Below are positions 33,486 through 42,462 of a stretch of DNA of 64,000 nucleotides, one piece after another. How positions within the stretch are numbered: position 1 is the stretch's first letter; every line of letters begins with the position of its first letter. The position numbers and the translations under genes are program-made. Origin of the DNA: Imhoffiella fuscus (GTDB lineage Bacteria > Pseudomonadota > Gammaproteobacteria > Chromatiales > Chromatiaceae). The DNA lies in the NCBI RefSeq assembly GCF_042682685.1, contig NZ_JBHUHX010000040.1, positions 1 to 64,000 of the forward strand. Direction: 5' to 3'. Below the pieces are notes generated by a model, which saw nothing but the letters and a program-made list of their open reading frames with translations, was not told the origin of the DNA and did no database searches.

Positions 33486-34685
33486 ATGATCGAACTCCTG
33501 TTTCTGCTCCTCCCGGTGGCGGCGGCCTCGGGTTGGTGGATGGCGCGGCGCGAGCGCGGCGGCAAGCGCGACGGCGGTGTTCCGTCCCATCCCGATTTTC
33601 TGCGCGGACTCAATTATCTCCTTGAGGAGCAGCCGGACAAGGCGATCGACACCTTCATCAAGCTGGCCGAGGTCGACGGGGAAACGGTCGAGACCCATCT
33701 GGCGCTCGGCAGTCTGTTCCGGCGCCGAGGCGAGGTCGACCGGGCGATTCGCATCCACCAGAACCTGATCGCGCGCAAGCATCTCGGTCCCGATCTACGG
33801 GGATACGCCCTCTACGAGTTAGGGCAGGACTATATGCGCTCGGGACTGCTCGACCGCGCCGAGGGGCTCTTCGAGGAACTGGTCGAGATCGGCTTGCATC
33901 GTCTGAGCGCGCTCAACGCATTGCGCGAGATCTACCAGCAGGAGCGCGATTGGCTGCGCTGCCTGCGGGTCGCCGAACGGTTGCAATCGCTCACCGACCA
34001 ACCGATGACCGCCGAGATGGCCCACTACCATTGCGAGCTGGCGGAGGATGCCCACCGCAAGCAGGATCTCGACGGCGCGCGGCGCTGTCTGATCGAGGCG
34101 CAACGGGTGGATCCCAACTGCATTCGTGCCGCCATGCTCGAGGGCATGATGGCCCTGGAAGAGGGCGATCCCGATCAGGCCGTGGTCATCTTCCTACGCG
34201 TCGCCAAGCGCGGCGCGGCCTATGTTCCCGAGATCCTGCCCTCCCTGATCGAGGCGGCGGAGCGTTCGCGGCGCTTCGACACGCGAGGGCTGCTGGAGGA
34301 TCTGGCCAAGCGTCATCCGAGCCCGCCCTTGCTGTTGAGTCTCTGTGACGTGGTGCTGCGGGAGTCCGGCGCGGAGGCGGCCCTGGATCTTCTGACGCTC
34401 TATCTGTCGCGTTTTGCGGATCTGGCCGTCCTTGAGCGATTGCTGGATCTGGAGACCCGGCTGGATCTGTGCATCACGCCCGGGCGCCACCGAATGACCG
34501 TCGCGCTGGATGCGGTGCGTCAGTTACTGTCCGGTCAGCCCGCCTATCAGTGCGAACAGTGCGGCTTCCAGGCCCGTGCCCTGCATTGGCAGTGTCCAAG
34601 CTGCAAATGCTGGGGGCGGGTGGTGCCTTTGCAGCCGGAACCCATCGTCCGCGAGACGGATCGGACCGAGGCGAGCTCCGCCTGA
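33486..34685 (+). CDS. lapB: LPS assembly protein B
   Basis: Inner-membrane protein that controls lipopolysaccharide synthesis by bringing LpxC to the FtsH protease (known from E. coli YciM/LapB). 399 residues: N-terminal helix (MIELLFLLLPVAAASGWW), TPR-type repeats (about 35-350: FLRGLNYLLEEQPDKAIDTF and so on) and a C-terminal rubredoxin-like zinc site (YQCEQCGF and CPSCKCWG). ATG at 33486 is preferred because the helix starts there. The usual upstream partner lapA is not seen in the 269-base gap before it. pyrF follows after 46 bases, as in many gammaproteobacteria. Confidence 0.93.
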   Translation: MIELLFLLLPVAAASGWWMARRERGGKRDGGVPSHPDFLRGLNYLLEEQPDKAIDTFIKLAEVDGETVETHLALGSLFRRRGEVDRAIRIHQNLIARKHLGPDLRGYALYELGQDYMRSGLLDRAEGLFEELVEIGLHRLSALNALREIYQQERDWLRCLRVAERLQSLTDQPMTAEMAHYHCELAEDAHRKQDLDGARRCLIEAQRVDPNCIRAAMLEGMMALEEGDPDQAVVIFLRVAKRGAAYVPEILPSLIEAAERSRRFDTRGLLEDLAKRHPSPPLLLSLCDVVLRESGAEAALDLLTLYLSRFADLAVLERLLDLETRLDLCITPGRHRMTVALDAVRQLLSGQPAYQCEQCGFQARALHWQCPSCKCWGRVVPLQPEPIVRETDRTEASSA

Positions 34686-34731
34686 TTCGTCGTCCGTCCG
34701 CAGTAGTCAAGCCCCCATACCGAGTGAATCC

Positions 34732-35448
34732 ATGTCCCCGACCCAATCCCCCCGCATCGTCGTCGCCCTCGATTACGCCGCTGAAGCCCCCGCACTGGAA
34801 CTCGCCGATCGGCTCGATCCTGCCCGCTGCCGGCTCAAGGTCGGCAAGGAGCTCTTCACCCGTCTAGGGCCGGCCTTCGTCGAGACGCTCCAGCGGCGCG
34901 GGTTCGAGATATTCCTCGATCTCAAGTTCCACGACATCCCCAATACGGTGGCGGCGGCCTGCGCGGCGGCTGCGGATCTCGGAGTCTGGATGGTCAATGT
35001 CCACACCTCCGGCGGTCCGCGCATGATGGAGGCAGCGCGTGCGCGGTTGAGCCAGTCGTCTCGCCCGCCGCTGCTGATCGGCGTGACCGTGCTGACCAGC
35101 ATGGACGCTTCGGATCTGGCGGCGCTCGGCTGTCCTGGGGATCCGCGTGAGCGGGTGCTGGCCCTCGCGCGGCTCGCGCGGGAGGCTGGGCTCGATGGTA
35201 TCGTGTGTTCCCCGTTGGAGTCCGCGCCCGTGCGCGAGGCTCTCGGTTGCGACTTTCTGCTGGTGACGCCGGGCGTGAGACCCGCCGGTGCATCGGTTGG
35301 CGACCAAAAGCGCATCATGACTCCAGCCGAGGCGCTCGCCGCCGGATCGGACTATTTGGTGATCGGGCGACCCATCACCCAGGCGCCCGATCCGCTGGCT
35401 GCGCTGCTTGAGATCGAGCGCTCGCTGGCGCCTGATGCGATCATCTGA
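34732..35448 (+). CDS. pyrF: Orotidine 5'-phosphate decarboxylase
   Basis: Last step of UMP synthesis: decarboxylates OMP. 238 residues, type 1 short form. Motifs: IVVALDYA at the start, the catalytic LDLKFHDIPNTV and the C-terminal TPGVRP and DYLVIGRPI phosphate-binding region. ATG at 34732. Lies between lapB and galU, all on the plus strand with short gaps, so probably one operon. Confidence 0.95.
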   Translation: MSPTQSPRIVVALDYAAEAPALELADRLDPARCRLKVGKELFTRLGPAFVETLQRRGFEIFLDLKFHDIPNTVAAACAAAADLGVWMVNVHTSGGPRMMEAARARLSQSSRPPLLIGVTVLTSMDASDLAALGCPGDPRERVLALARLAREAGLDGIVCSPLESAPVREALGCDFLLVTPGVRPAGASVGDQKRIMTPAEALAAGSDYLVIGRPITQAPDPLAALLEIERSLAPDAII

Positions 35449-35471
35449 CACGAACGAAAGGAGAAGTAGCG

Positions 35472-36344
35472 ATGGCTAGAATCCGTAAGGCGGTGTTTCC
35501 GGTGGCTGGGCTTGGTACGCGCTTTCTGCCGGCGACCAAGGCCAGCCCGAAGGAGATGATGCCGATCGTCGACAAACCACTTATCCAATATGCCGCAGAC
35601 GAGGCCGTCGAGGCCGGCGTGGATCAGCTGGTCTTCATTACCGGGCGCAGCAAGCGTTCGATCGAGGACCATTTCGACAAGGCCTACGAACTGGAGGCGG
35701 AACTGGAGCAGGCCGGTAAGGACAAGCTCCTGAATATCGTGCGTAACGTGCTGCCAACGAGTGCGTCCTGCATCTATGTGCGCCAGGCCGAGGCGCTGGG
35801 GCTCGGGCATGCCGTACTCTGCGCCAAGTCAGTGATCGGCAACGAGCCCTTCGCGGTGCTGTTGGCCGACGATCTCATCCGAGGTAACGGCAAGGGCGTC
35901 GTTCAGCAGCTGGCCGAGGTCTACGAGCGTCACCGCTGCAGCGTGCTGGCCGTTCAGGAGGTCCCGCACGAGGAGACGCACAAATACGGTATCGTCGAGG
36001 TCGAGCCCGGCCGCGATGGTCAGCTGCGCGTGATCTCGATCGTCGAGAAGCCGGCCCCGGCCGATGCCCCCTCCAACCTGGCGGTCGTCGGACGTTATCT
36101 GCTCACGCCGCGCATCTTCGACAAGCTGGAGAATACCCGCGAGGGTGCGGGCGGCGAGATCCAGCTGACCGATGCCATCTCCAATCTGCTCGAAGACGAG
36201 CACGTGATCGCCTATCCCTTCGAGGGCAAGCGCTACGACTGCGGCAGCAAGCTCGGCTATCTGGAGGCGACAGTCGAGTTCGGTCTGGCTCATCCAGATC
36301 TGGGTGAACGCTTTTCGGCCTATCTGCGCGACTTCACCCGATAA
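35472..36344 (+). CDS. galU: UTP-glucose-1-phosphate uridylyltransferase
   Basis: Makes UDP-glucose from UTP and glucose-1-phosphate. 290 residues; VFPVAGLGTRFLPATKASPK is the nucleotide-binding signature, followed by MMPIVDKPLIQYA and later VVEKPAP-like and GEIQLTDAI segments. AGGAG before the ATG. The product feeds LPS core and exopolysaccharide; it may be the donor for the priming transferase at 12672-14132. Confidence 0.95.
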   Translation: MARIRKAVFPVAGLGTRFLPATKASPKEMMPIVDKPLIQYAADEAVEAGVDQLVFITGRSKRSIEDHFDKAYELEAELEQAGKDKLLNIVRNVLPTSASCIYVRQAEALGLGHAVLCAKSVIGNEPFAVLLADDLIRGNGKGVVQQLAEVYERHRCSVLAVQEVPHEETHKYGIVEVEPGRDGQLRVISIVEKPAPADAPSNLAVVGRYLLTPRIFDKLENTREGAGGEIQLTDAISNLLEDEHVIAYPFEGKRYDCGSKLGYLEATVEFGLAHPDLGERFSAYLRDFTR

Positions 36345-36777
36345 ACGGCCCTTCTTGGGTTTCGCCGCGCTGCATCCAGGCTGACCCCTAGCCCGGATGG
36401 CGCGCGAGCCTAATCCGGGGATGCCGTCGAGGTAGACTCCTGGGTTTCGCTACGCGGCACCCAGGTACGAATAGACCTGCGTCACAACCTTGGCGAATAT
36501 CCCCGTGTCGGCCCACCGACCTGCGGTCGGTTTCGCAATTGCTGTCGTGCCGATCCTGTATCCTTAGCTGTGTTCGATCGGCCGATTGTTCGGGTTGCCC
36601 GATTGGATCGCACGGGATGTTCGCTTCATCGCCCCGTTTCGCGTCCCTTCGATGGTCGTCGGTTTGTCGCCGGCGCTGGAGCCCTGCGCCAGGGAATGTG
36701 CTGGATCAGGGAATCTATATTCGAATTCGTTTTTACGAATGACCTAGGCGCATTCTTTAGGTGTCGAGGAGTTGGTG
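36345..36777. other. Gap with REP-like hairpins before hybrid kinase
   Basis: 433 bases. The first part carries three consecutive hairpins of one family (36354-36380, 36392-36419, 36439-36465). The rest should contain the promoter of the hybrid kinase gene, but no clear boxes were recognised. A GAGGAG (36766-36771) precedes the kinase ATG. Confidence 0.5.
36354..36465. repeat. Three REP-like hairpins (family C)
   Basis: 36354-36380 (CTTGGGT...ATCCAGG), 36392-36419 (CCCGGAT...ATCCGGG) and 36439-36465 (CCTGGGT...ACCCAGG, perfect 7-base arms with GCTACGC-type centre). Placed just downstream of galU. Confidence 0.7.
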
Positions 36778-39700
36778 ATGCACGAACAGTCCTCGGGTCC
36801 CCCGGTGCTGGATACCTCCGAGGTGCCTTCGGCAACGACCGACCTTTCGGGCGATCAGATCCGCGAGCGTGCCTTGGAGGCGTTGCGCTCGGGGCGGTTC
36901 AGCATCCCCGACGAGGTTTTGCACGATGCGGACGTCAAGGTCGTGGCGCTGGTCGAGAGTCTGCGCATCTATCAGGCCGAGCTGCAGATCCAGAACGAGG
37001 AGCTGCAGCAGAGTCACCGTAAGACCCAGTTCGCGCTCGATCGCTTTGCCTCCTTCTTCAGCAGTTTGCCGGTCGCAGAGCTGGTGATCGACCGTCGTGG
37101 ATTGGTGCTGGAGACCAATCTGGCCGCAGAAGAGCTCTTCGGCCTCCGTCACACCCATCTGCATCAACACTACTTCACCCGTCTGATCGATGACTCGGAT
37201 CGTGATTCGGTCGGCCAGGCCCTGGGGCGGCTTGAGCCCGATCGAACCCTGCGGCTTCCCGAGATCCGTTTCCGCCGCGCGCCCTCTGAGGTCTTCTACG
37301 CCGATGTGCATATTGCGCATCTGCCGTCTTTGAGCGGCGAGGCCGAGCAGTACGTGTGTGCCGTCGTCGATCGTAGCGAGGCGGTGAGCCAGCGGAGGTT
37401 GCTTCGGGATGCGAGCGAGCGGCTGCGTCGTCGCGAGGTCGATCTCCAATCCAAGGTCAAGAAGCTGACCCTGCTGTATGGCGTGCTGGAAGACACGCGG
37501 TGGGCCGATGTCTCGATCGATCTGGTGCTGCAGCGGGTGTTGGACAGGCTGCCGGACGTGGTGCGTCATCCGGAGTTGGCCGAGGTTCGAATCCAGCTGG
37601 CCGATACGATCCTGTCGACGCCGGGTTTCGCGCGAACGGATTGGATGCTGGAGCGGTCTGTCGAGCTCGCCGGTGGGCAGGAGGGGCGGCTGACGGTAGC
37701 CTACCGGGCGCCGCCCGGCTTCGAAGACGACGCCTTTTCGCAAGGGGAGGCCGATTTGCTGGAGGCCGTCGCCTCGCACATCGCGGTCTATTTCGAGCGC
37801 CACCAGGAGGGGCTCTGGCTGCTCGAGACGCGCGAGCGCTATCGGGTGCTCGCCGAATACAGTCCGGACTGGGAATATTGGATGAACCCGGACGGTACCT
37901 GCCAGTACGTCTCTCCGGCCTGTCTCGGTATCACGGGCTACCGCTCCGAGGAGTTCGTTGGCGATCCCCGTCTTCTGGGGCGACTCATCCATCCCGAGGA
38001 TCTGGATATCTGGCGCGATCATGTCCGCCATGCGCTTGCCTCGTTCGAGCCGGACGACGATCCCTTGATCGTTCGGCTTCGCGCGCGCGACGGGACCGAG
38101 CGCTGGATCGAGCACGTTTGCAATCCCGTGCTCACCGAAGATGGACGCTATCTGGGGCGTCGCGGGGTCTATCGCGACATCACCGAGCGCAAACGGATCG
38201 AGGGCGAGCTGCATAAGGTCTCCCAGGCGGTCGCGCAGAGCCCGGAGAGCATCGTCATCACGGATGTCCACGGGCTGATCGAATACGTCAACGATGCCTT
38301 CGTCGCGGTCAGCGGTTATTCGCGCGACGAGGCTATTGGCTGCAATCCGCGCATACTCAACTCTGGACTGACGCCTTCCGCGACCTTCGTTTCCCTCTGG
38401 TCGACGCTCGATAAAGGGCAGGTCTGGCAGGGCGAATTCATCAATCGGCGTAAAAACGGCGAGGTCTATAACGAAGCGTCCGTCATTTCTCCGATTCGTC
38501 AGGCGGATGGGCGTGTCACCCACTATGTTGCGGTCAAGGAAGACGTCACCGAAAAAAAACGTCTTGCCGAGGAGCTGGATCGTCACCGCGATCATCTGGA
38601 AGAACTGGTGGAGCAGCGCACACTTGAGCTGCGCCATAAGACGCGTGCGCTTCAGGCGCTGATCGACAATCTGCCGCTGATGGCCTGGCTCAAGGATGCC
38701 GAGGGGCGATTCGTTGCCGTCAACCGATCGTTCGCCAACATTCACGGGCTCGACCCGGAGGACGTCATCGGCAAGGTGAGCGCCGATCTGTGGCCGCCGG
38801 AGTTTGCCAGGAAGAGCCGTTCCGAGGACGACCAGGTGATGTCGACCAGATGTCAGATGACGGTCGAGTTGAGGCTGCCTGAACGCCCGGACGTGCTGTT
38901 CGAGACCTTCAAGGCACCGGTCCTCGACGAGGATGGGGGCGTGCTGGGGATGGTTGGCTGCGCGCGCGACATCAAGCCGCAGCGCGACATGAAGATAGAG
39001 CTCGAGCGCCGGGCGTATGAGGCCGAAAGCGCGGCGCGTGCCAAGAGCGCCTTCCTCGCGAACATGAGCCACGAGATCCGCACTCCCATGAATGCCATCC
39101 TGGGGCTGACGCATCTGCTGAGGCGCGATCTGGCCAATGCCACCAATATCGCGCGATTGGAAAAGATCGACACCGCCGCGCGCCATCTGCTCACCATCAT
39201 CAACGACATCCTCGACCTCTCCAAGATCGAAGCCGGAAAGCTCAAGCTGAATCAAGGCGATTTCGCCCTGAGCGCGCTCCTCGATCAGGTCCGCTCGCTC
39301 GTCATCGAGAGTGCGGAGGCCAAGGGACTGCATGTCTCGATCGAGACCGATCAGCCATCGCTGTGGCTGCGCGGGGACGTGACGCGTTTGCTTCAGGCGC
39401 TGCTCAACTATGCGAGTAACGCGGTCAAGTTTACCGAGCGCGGGGGGATCGTCCTGCGCGCACGCGTGCTCGACGAGGATGCAGAATGCATGCATATGCG
39501 CTTCGAGGTCGAGGATACCGGCGTCGGTATCCCGAGTGACAAGGTCTCGCGGTTGTTCCATGCCTTCGAACAGGCCGACAGCTCGACCACGCGGCGATAC
39601 GGCGGCACCGGACTGGGGCTGGCCATCACTCATGAATTGGCGCATCTGATGGACGGCGAGGCGGGGGTCGAGACAGGGGAGGGCACGGGAAGCGTGTTCT

Positions 39701-40860
39701 GGTTCACGGCGCGTCTGAGGCGCGGCGAGCGAGGCGTTTCCGTCGGACATGGTCGCTGGGCAGCCGCCGAGGCCGACCTGAGATCCATCCACTCCGGAGC
39801 CAGACTCTTGCTGGCCGAGGACAATTCCATCAATTGCGAAGTGCTGCTGGAGTTGCTGCGTTCGGTGGGGTTCGTCGTCGAGACGGCCGCGAACGGACAG
39901 CAGGCGCTCGAAATGGCCGCCGAGGGAGACTATGCGCTCGCGCTGATGGACGTGCAGATGCCGGTGATGGACGGGCTACAGGCCACGCGCGCCATTCGCG
40001 GCCTGCCAGGCTGGTCGGAGCGGCCCATCCTGGCCGTGACCGCCAACGCCTTCGACGATGATCGCCATGCCTGTCTCGACGCAGGGATGAACGACTTCGT
40101 CGCCAAGCCCGTGGATCCTCAGGATTTGTTCGAGGCGCTGCTCAAATGGCTTCCTGCTCCCGGAGAGGGCGGAACGGGCTGTGCTCGTCCGTCGAGTCGG
40201 GATGTCGAGACGGCCGCATATCCACAGGCCCAATCGGACGCGCTCTTTCGCTTCCTCGAAGAACTGCCTGGACTGGACCTCGCCCAAGGGCTCGCCAGCC
40301 TGGCCGGGAGTCGTGCCAAGTATCTGCTGCTGTTGCGTCGATTTCTGCTCTCCCATCGTGAGGATTCCCAGCGCATGATCTCCGCGCTCGAGGCCGGCGA
40401 TCTCCAAGCTGTCCGCCGCCTGGCGCATGCGCTCAAAGGCGTTTCCGGCACTTTGGGGCTGAGGTCCATGGCCGAATCGGCCGCGCGTCTGGATGTCTTG
40501 TTGCGTAGCGGGACGCCGCCGGACCCGGCTCGCGTCGGCGACCTGATTCGAATGATTGCCGATACCTTCGAGCCCTATCTGACCTTCCTGGCCATGAGCG
40601 AGCCCGGGCCTCAGGCGGCCGAATCCGCGTCCGAGCACGAGGCGGTGGATTGGGAGCGTCTGGATGCGGTGCAGGATCAGCTTGCAACCATGCTCGCGCA
40701 ATACGACACGCGTTCCATTGATGTGATGCGATCCGAGGCCGTGCTGCTGAAGGCCGCTCTGGGGGAGGATTTTTCCGGATTAGAGGAATCGATCTCCAAT
40801 TTCGAGTTTGGTACCGCCAGCGAGCTGCTGGAGCGCGTTCGCCGACGTCCGCACTCATAG
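36778..40860 (+). CDS. Soluble multi-PAS hybrid histidine kinase with REC and HPt
   Basis: Large cytoplasmic sensor kinase, 1360 residues, no membrane helix. Order: PAS (about 85-200), a GAF-like region (about 215-345), PAS (350-470), PAS (480-600), coiled coil, PAS (625-745), HisKA with phospho-acceptor His765 in NMSHEIRTPMNA, HATPase (N-box LLNYASNAVKFT, G-box RYGGTGLGLAI), REC with Asp1058 in ALMDVQMPVMDG, and HPt with His1217 in LAHALKGVSGTLG. A full phosphorelay inside one chain; the final response regulator is not next to it. ATG at 36778 follows GAGGAG; TTG at 36772 is in frame. Paralogous to the 1549-residue kinase at 52417. Confidence 0.92.
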   Translation: MHEQSSGPPVLDTSEVPSATTDLSGDQIRERALEALRSGRFSIPDEVLHDADVKVVALVESLRIYQAELQIQNEELQQSHRKTQFALDRFASFFSSLPVAELVIDRRGLVLETNLAAEELFGLRHTHLHQHYFTRLIDDSDRDSVGQALGRLEPDRTLRLPEIRFRRAPSEVFYADVHIAHLPSLSGEAEQYVCAVVDRSEAVSQRRLLRDASERLRRREVDLQSKVKKLTLLYGVLEDTRWADVSIDLVLQRVLDRLPDVVRHPELAEVRIQLADTILSTPGFARTDWMLERSVELAGGQEGRLTVAYRAPPGFEDDAFSQGEADLLEAVASHIAVYFERHQEGLWLLETRERYRVLAEYSPDWEYWMNPDGTCQYVSPACLGITGYRSEEFVGDPRLLGRLIHPEDLDIWRDHVRHALASFEPDDDPLIVRLRARDGTERWIEHVCNPVLTEDGRYLGRRGVYRDITERKRIEGELHKVSQAVAQSPESIVITDVHGLIEYVNDAFVAVSGYSRDEAIGCNPRILNSGLTPSATFVSLWSTLDKGQVWQGEFINRRKNGEVYNEASVISPIRQADGRVTHYVAVKEDVTEKKRLAEELDRHRDHLEELVEQRTLELRHKTRALQALIDNLPLMAWLKDAEGRFVAVNRSFANIHGLDPEDVIGKVSADLWPPEFARKSRSEDDQVMSTRCQMTVELRLPERPDVLFETFKAPVLDEDGGVLGMVGCARDIKPQRDMKIELERRAYEAESAARAKSAFLANMSHEIRTPMNAILGLTHLLRRDLANATNIARLEKIDTAARHLLTIINDILDLSKIEAGKLKLNQGDFALSALLDQVRSLVIESAEAKGLHVSIETDQPSLWLRGDVTRLLQALLNYASNAVKFTERGGIVLRARVLDEDAECMHMRFEVEDTGVGIPSDKVSRLFHAFEQADSSTTRRYGGTGLGLAITHELAHLMDGEAGVETGEGTGSVFWFTARLRRGERGVSVGHGRWAAAEADLRSIHSGARLLLAEDNSINCEVLLELLRSVGFVVETAANGQQALEMAAEGDYALALMDVQMPVMDGLQATRAIRGLPGWSERPILAVTANAFDDDRHACLDAGMNDFVAKPVDPQDLFEALLKWLPAPGEGGTGCARPSSRDVETAAYPQAQSDALFRFLEELPGLDLAQGLASLAGSRAKYLLLLRRFLLSHREDSQRMISALEAGDLQAVRRLAHALKGVSGTLGLRSMAESAARLDVLLRSGTPPDPARVGDLIRMIADTFEPYLTFLAMSEPGPQAAESASEHEAVDWERLDAVQDQLATMLAQYDTRSIDVMRSEAVLLKAALGEDFSGLEESISNFEFGTASELLERVRRRPHS

Positions 40861-40888
40861 AGCCGATTCCCCCGCTGCGACCGGCATT

Positions 40889-40915
40889 CCCGGATCGCGT
40901 AGCGAAACCCAGGGG
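40889..40915. repeat. REP-like hairpin (family C), imperfect
   Basis: CCCGGAT followed by CGCGTAGCGAAACCCAGGGG, a mixed copy of the two family types, in the gap between two convergent genes. Confidence 0.45.
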
Positions 40916-40951
40916 CGCTCAGTGCCGTGTACGGGGTTGGAGCGCGTCCCT

Positions 40952-41395
40952 TCAACGCTCGTCGAATCCGGCCAGTCGATAGAGGCGAGCAGCCTCTTCA
41001 GGGTCCTTTTCGACCCCATGTCCCTCCTCGTACATCATCGCCAGCGTGGTGATGGATCCGATCAGCCCTTGCTCCCCGGCGCGCTTGAACCATTCCACCG
41101 CCTTGGCCGGATTGCGCTCGGTGCACTCACCCTGCATATACATGAAGGCCAGTCCATGCTGCGCCAGCCCCATTCCGGCCTCGGCCGCGCTCTTCATGTA
41201 ACTGTATGCGAGCAGTGGGTTCGGCAGCATGCCCAGTCCGTTCTGCGCCATGATGGCCATGCGGTAGCGCGCCTCCATATCGCCCTGATCGGCCAGAGGC
41301 GACAGCAGCCCCACGGCACGCGAGAACTGCTTGGATTCGAAGGCGGCGATGCCGCTCGCCAGCTCCATGTCGCGATCGTCTTGGTTTTGGTCCAT
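40952..41395 (-). CDS. Sel1-repeat protein
   Basis: 147 residues made of three to four Sel1-like (TPR-related) repeats: SPLADQGDMEARYRMAIM, YMKSAAEAGMGLAQHGLAF, WFKRAGEQGLIGSITTLAMM and EEAARLYRLAG. Such repeats make protein-protein contacts. No signal peptide. Partner unknown; convergent with the hybrid kinase gene. Confidence 0.8.
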   Translation of the reverse strand: MDQNQDDRDMELASGIAAFESKQFSRAVGLLSPLADQGDMEARYRMAIMAQNGLGMLPNPLLAYSYMKSAAEAGMGLAQHGLAFMYMQGECTERNPAKAVEWFKRAGEQGLIGSITTLAMMYEEGHGVEKDPEEAARLYRLAGFDER

Positions 41396-41490
41396 GCGTC
41401 TGTCCTCTTTCTAATTTCTAATCGAGCCTGTGAATCGGAAGGGGCTTGAGATGATCGGAGGGCCGCTCGCGGGGCGCCGACGGTGTCGCG

Positions 41491-42309
41491 TCAGTCTAAT
41501 GCTCCGTCCCAGAGTGGGCGCAGAAAGTCGAGCCAGGCGTCGAGGAGGCGAGGATTGGCCGCAGCTACGGCACGGCGTGATTCAAGCCCCAGTGTTTGCG
41601 AGGGTTGCGCGCCCCAGGTGCTGTAGTGCCGTGCGGCGGCGCCAGCCTCTTCGGCGATCAGGCGCCCGGCCGCATAATCCCAGAGACGTTGTCCGCCGTG
41701 CAGATAGAGCTGAACGCGTCCCTGGGCCAGCCAGCACCATTCCAGCGCGACGGCGCCCAGGTTGCGTTGGGACCCGAATCCCCCTGGACGAAAGAGCGCC
41801 GGCAGCGTCTCCGGTGGAAGCCGTTTCATGTCGATCATCGCCAGACAGTCCCCGAGCTGTGCGCTACGTGCCTGGGTGCGGATGGGCTCGCCATCGAGAA
41901 AGGCCCCGACGCCGCGTGCGGCGGTGAAGCATTCGTCGCGCACGGGATCCAGCACGGCACCCAGCGTGACCCGTCCGTCTTCGACCAGTGCCAGCGAGAT
42001 GGCGAAGCCCGGAAACCCGCTGACGAAGTTGCTGGTGCCATCCACGGGATCCAGCACCCAGACACCGCGTCCGTTGTCGGCGAGAATGCGCTGCTGTTCG
42101 GCCTGGCTCATCTCCTCGCCGAGCAGGGGGATTCCGGGGAAATCCCGGGCCAGCGTCTCGGTCAGTCGCTCCTGAACCGCGAGATCGGATGCGGTCACCA
42201 GGCTGCCGTCGGACTTGTGATGGGATTCGGTGTGTTGAAGACGCGGCAGGATTTCGGTGGCGGCCGTGTCTCGGAGCAGAGCGGAGAGATGGGAGAGTGT
42301 CGGCGTCAT
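41491..42309 (-). CDS. Inositol monophosphatase-family phosphatase
   Basis: Mg2+-dependent phosphatase, 272 residues. Motifs: SDLAVQERL, GEEMS, the metal-binding VWVLDPVDGTSNFV, and WDYAAGRLIAEEAGA near the end. Relatives include SuhB, CysQ (3'-phosphoadenosine phosphatase) and histidinol phosphatase; sequence alone does not separate them. A CysQ-like role would clear the 3',5'-ADP released by the sulfotransferase at 2991, but that is only a possibility. Divergent from manC. Confidence 0.85.
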   Translation of the reverse strand: MTPTLSHLSALLRDTAATEILPRLQHTESHHKSDGSLVTASDLAVQERLTETLARDFPGIPLLGEEMSQAEQQRILADNGRGVWVLDPVDGTSNFVSGFPGFAISLALVEDGRVTLGAVLDPVRDECFTAARGVGAFLDGEPIRTQARSAQLGDCLAMIDMKRLPPETLPALFRPGGFGSQRNLGAVALEWCWLAQGRVQLYLHGGQRLWDYAAGRLIAEEAGAAARHYSTWGAQPSQTLGLESRRAVAAANPRLLDAWLDFLRPLWDGALD

Positions 42310-42345
42310 GGTGTCTGGCTCATTCGGTCTTTCGGGCGGATCGGT

Positions 42346-42374
42346 TTGACCTGACCGGAGCGGGTTGCTCTAAT
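42346..42374 (+). promoter_or_regulatory. Candidate sigma-70 promoter for manC
   Basis: TTGACC (42346-42351) and TCTAAT (42369-42374) with a 17-base spacer, in the divergent gap before manC. Would give a 5' leader of about 80 bases. Confidence 0.45.
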
Positions 42375-42462
42375 CGTGCGAGCTGACGCTAGTCCAACCC
42401 TGCCATTTACATTCAGGTCGCTTCAGTTCCTATCAAGATCCTAAAGGAGCAGGTTCCTCGCG

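Noticed and set aside
36757..39792. 1011-residue minus-strand frame opposite the soluble hybrid kinase
   Set aside because: Antisense shadow of a gene with clear PAS/HisKA motifs; no motif of its own.
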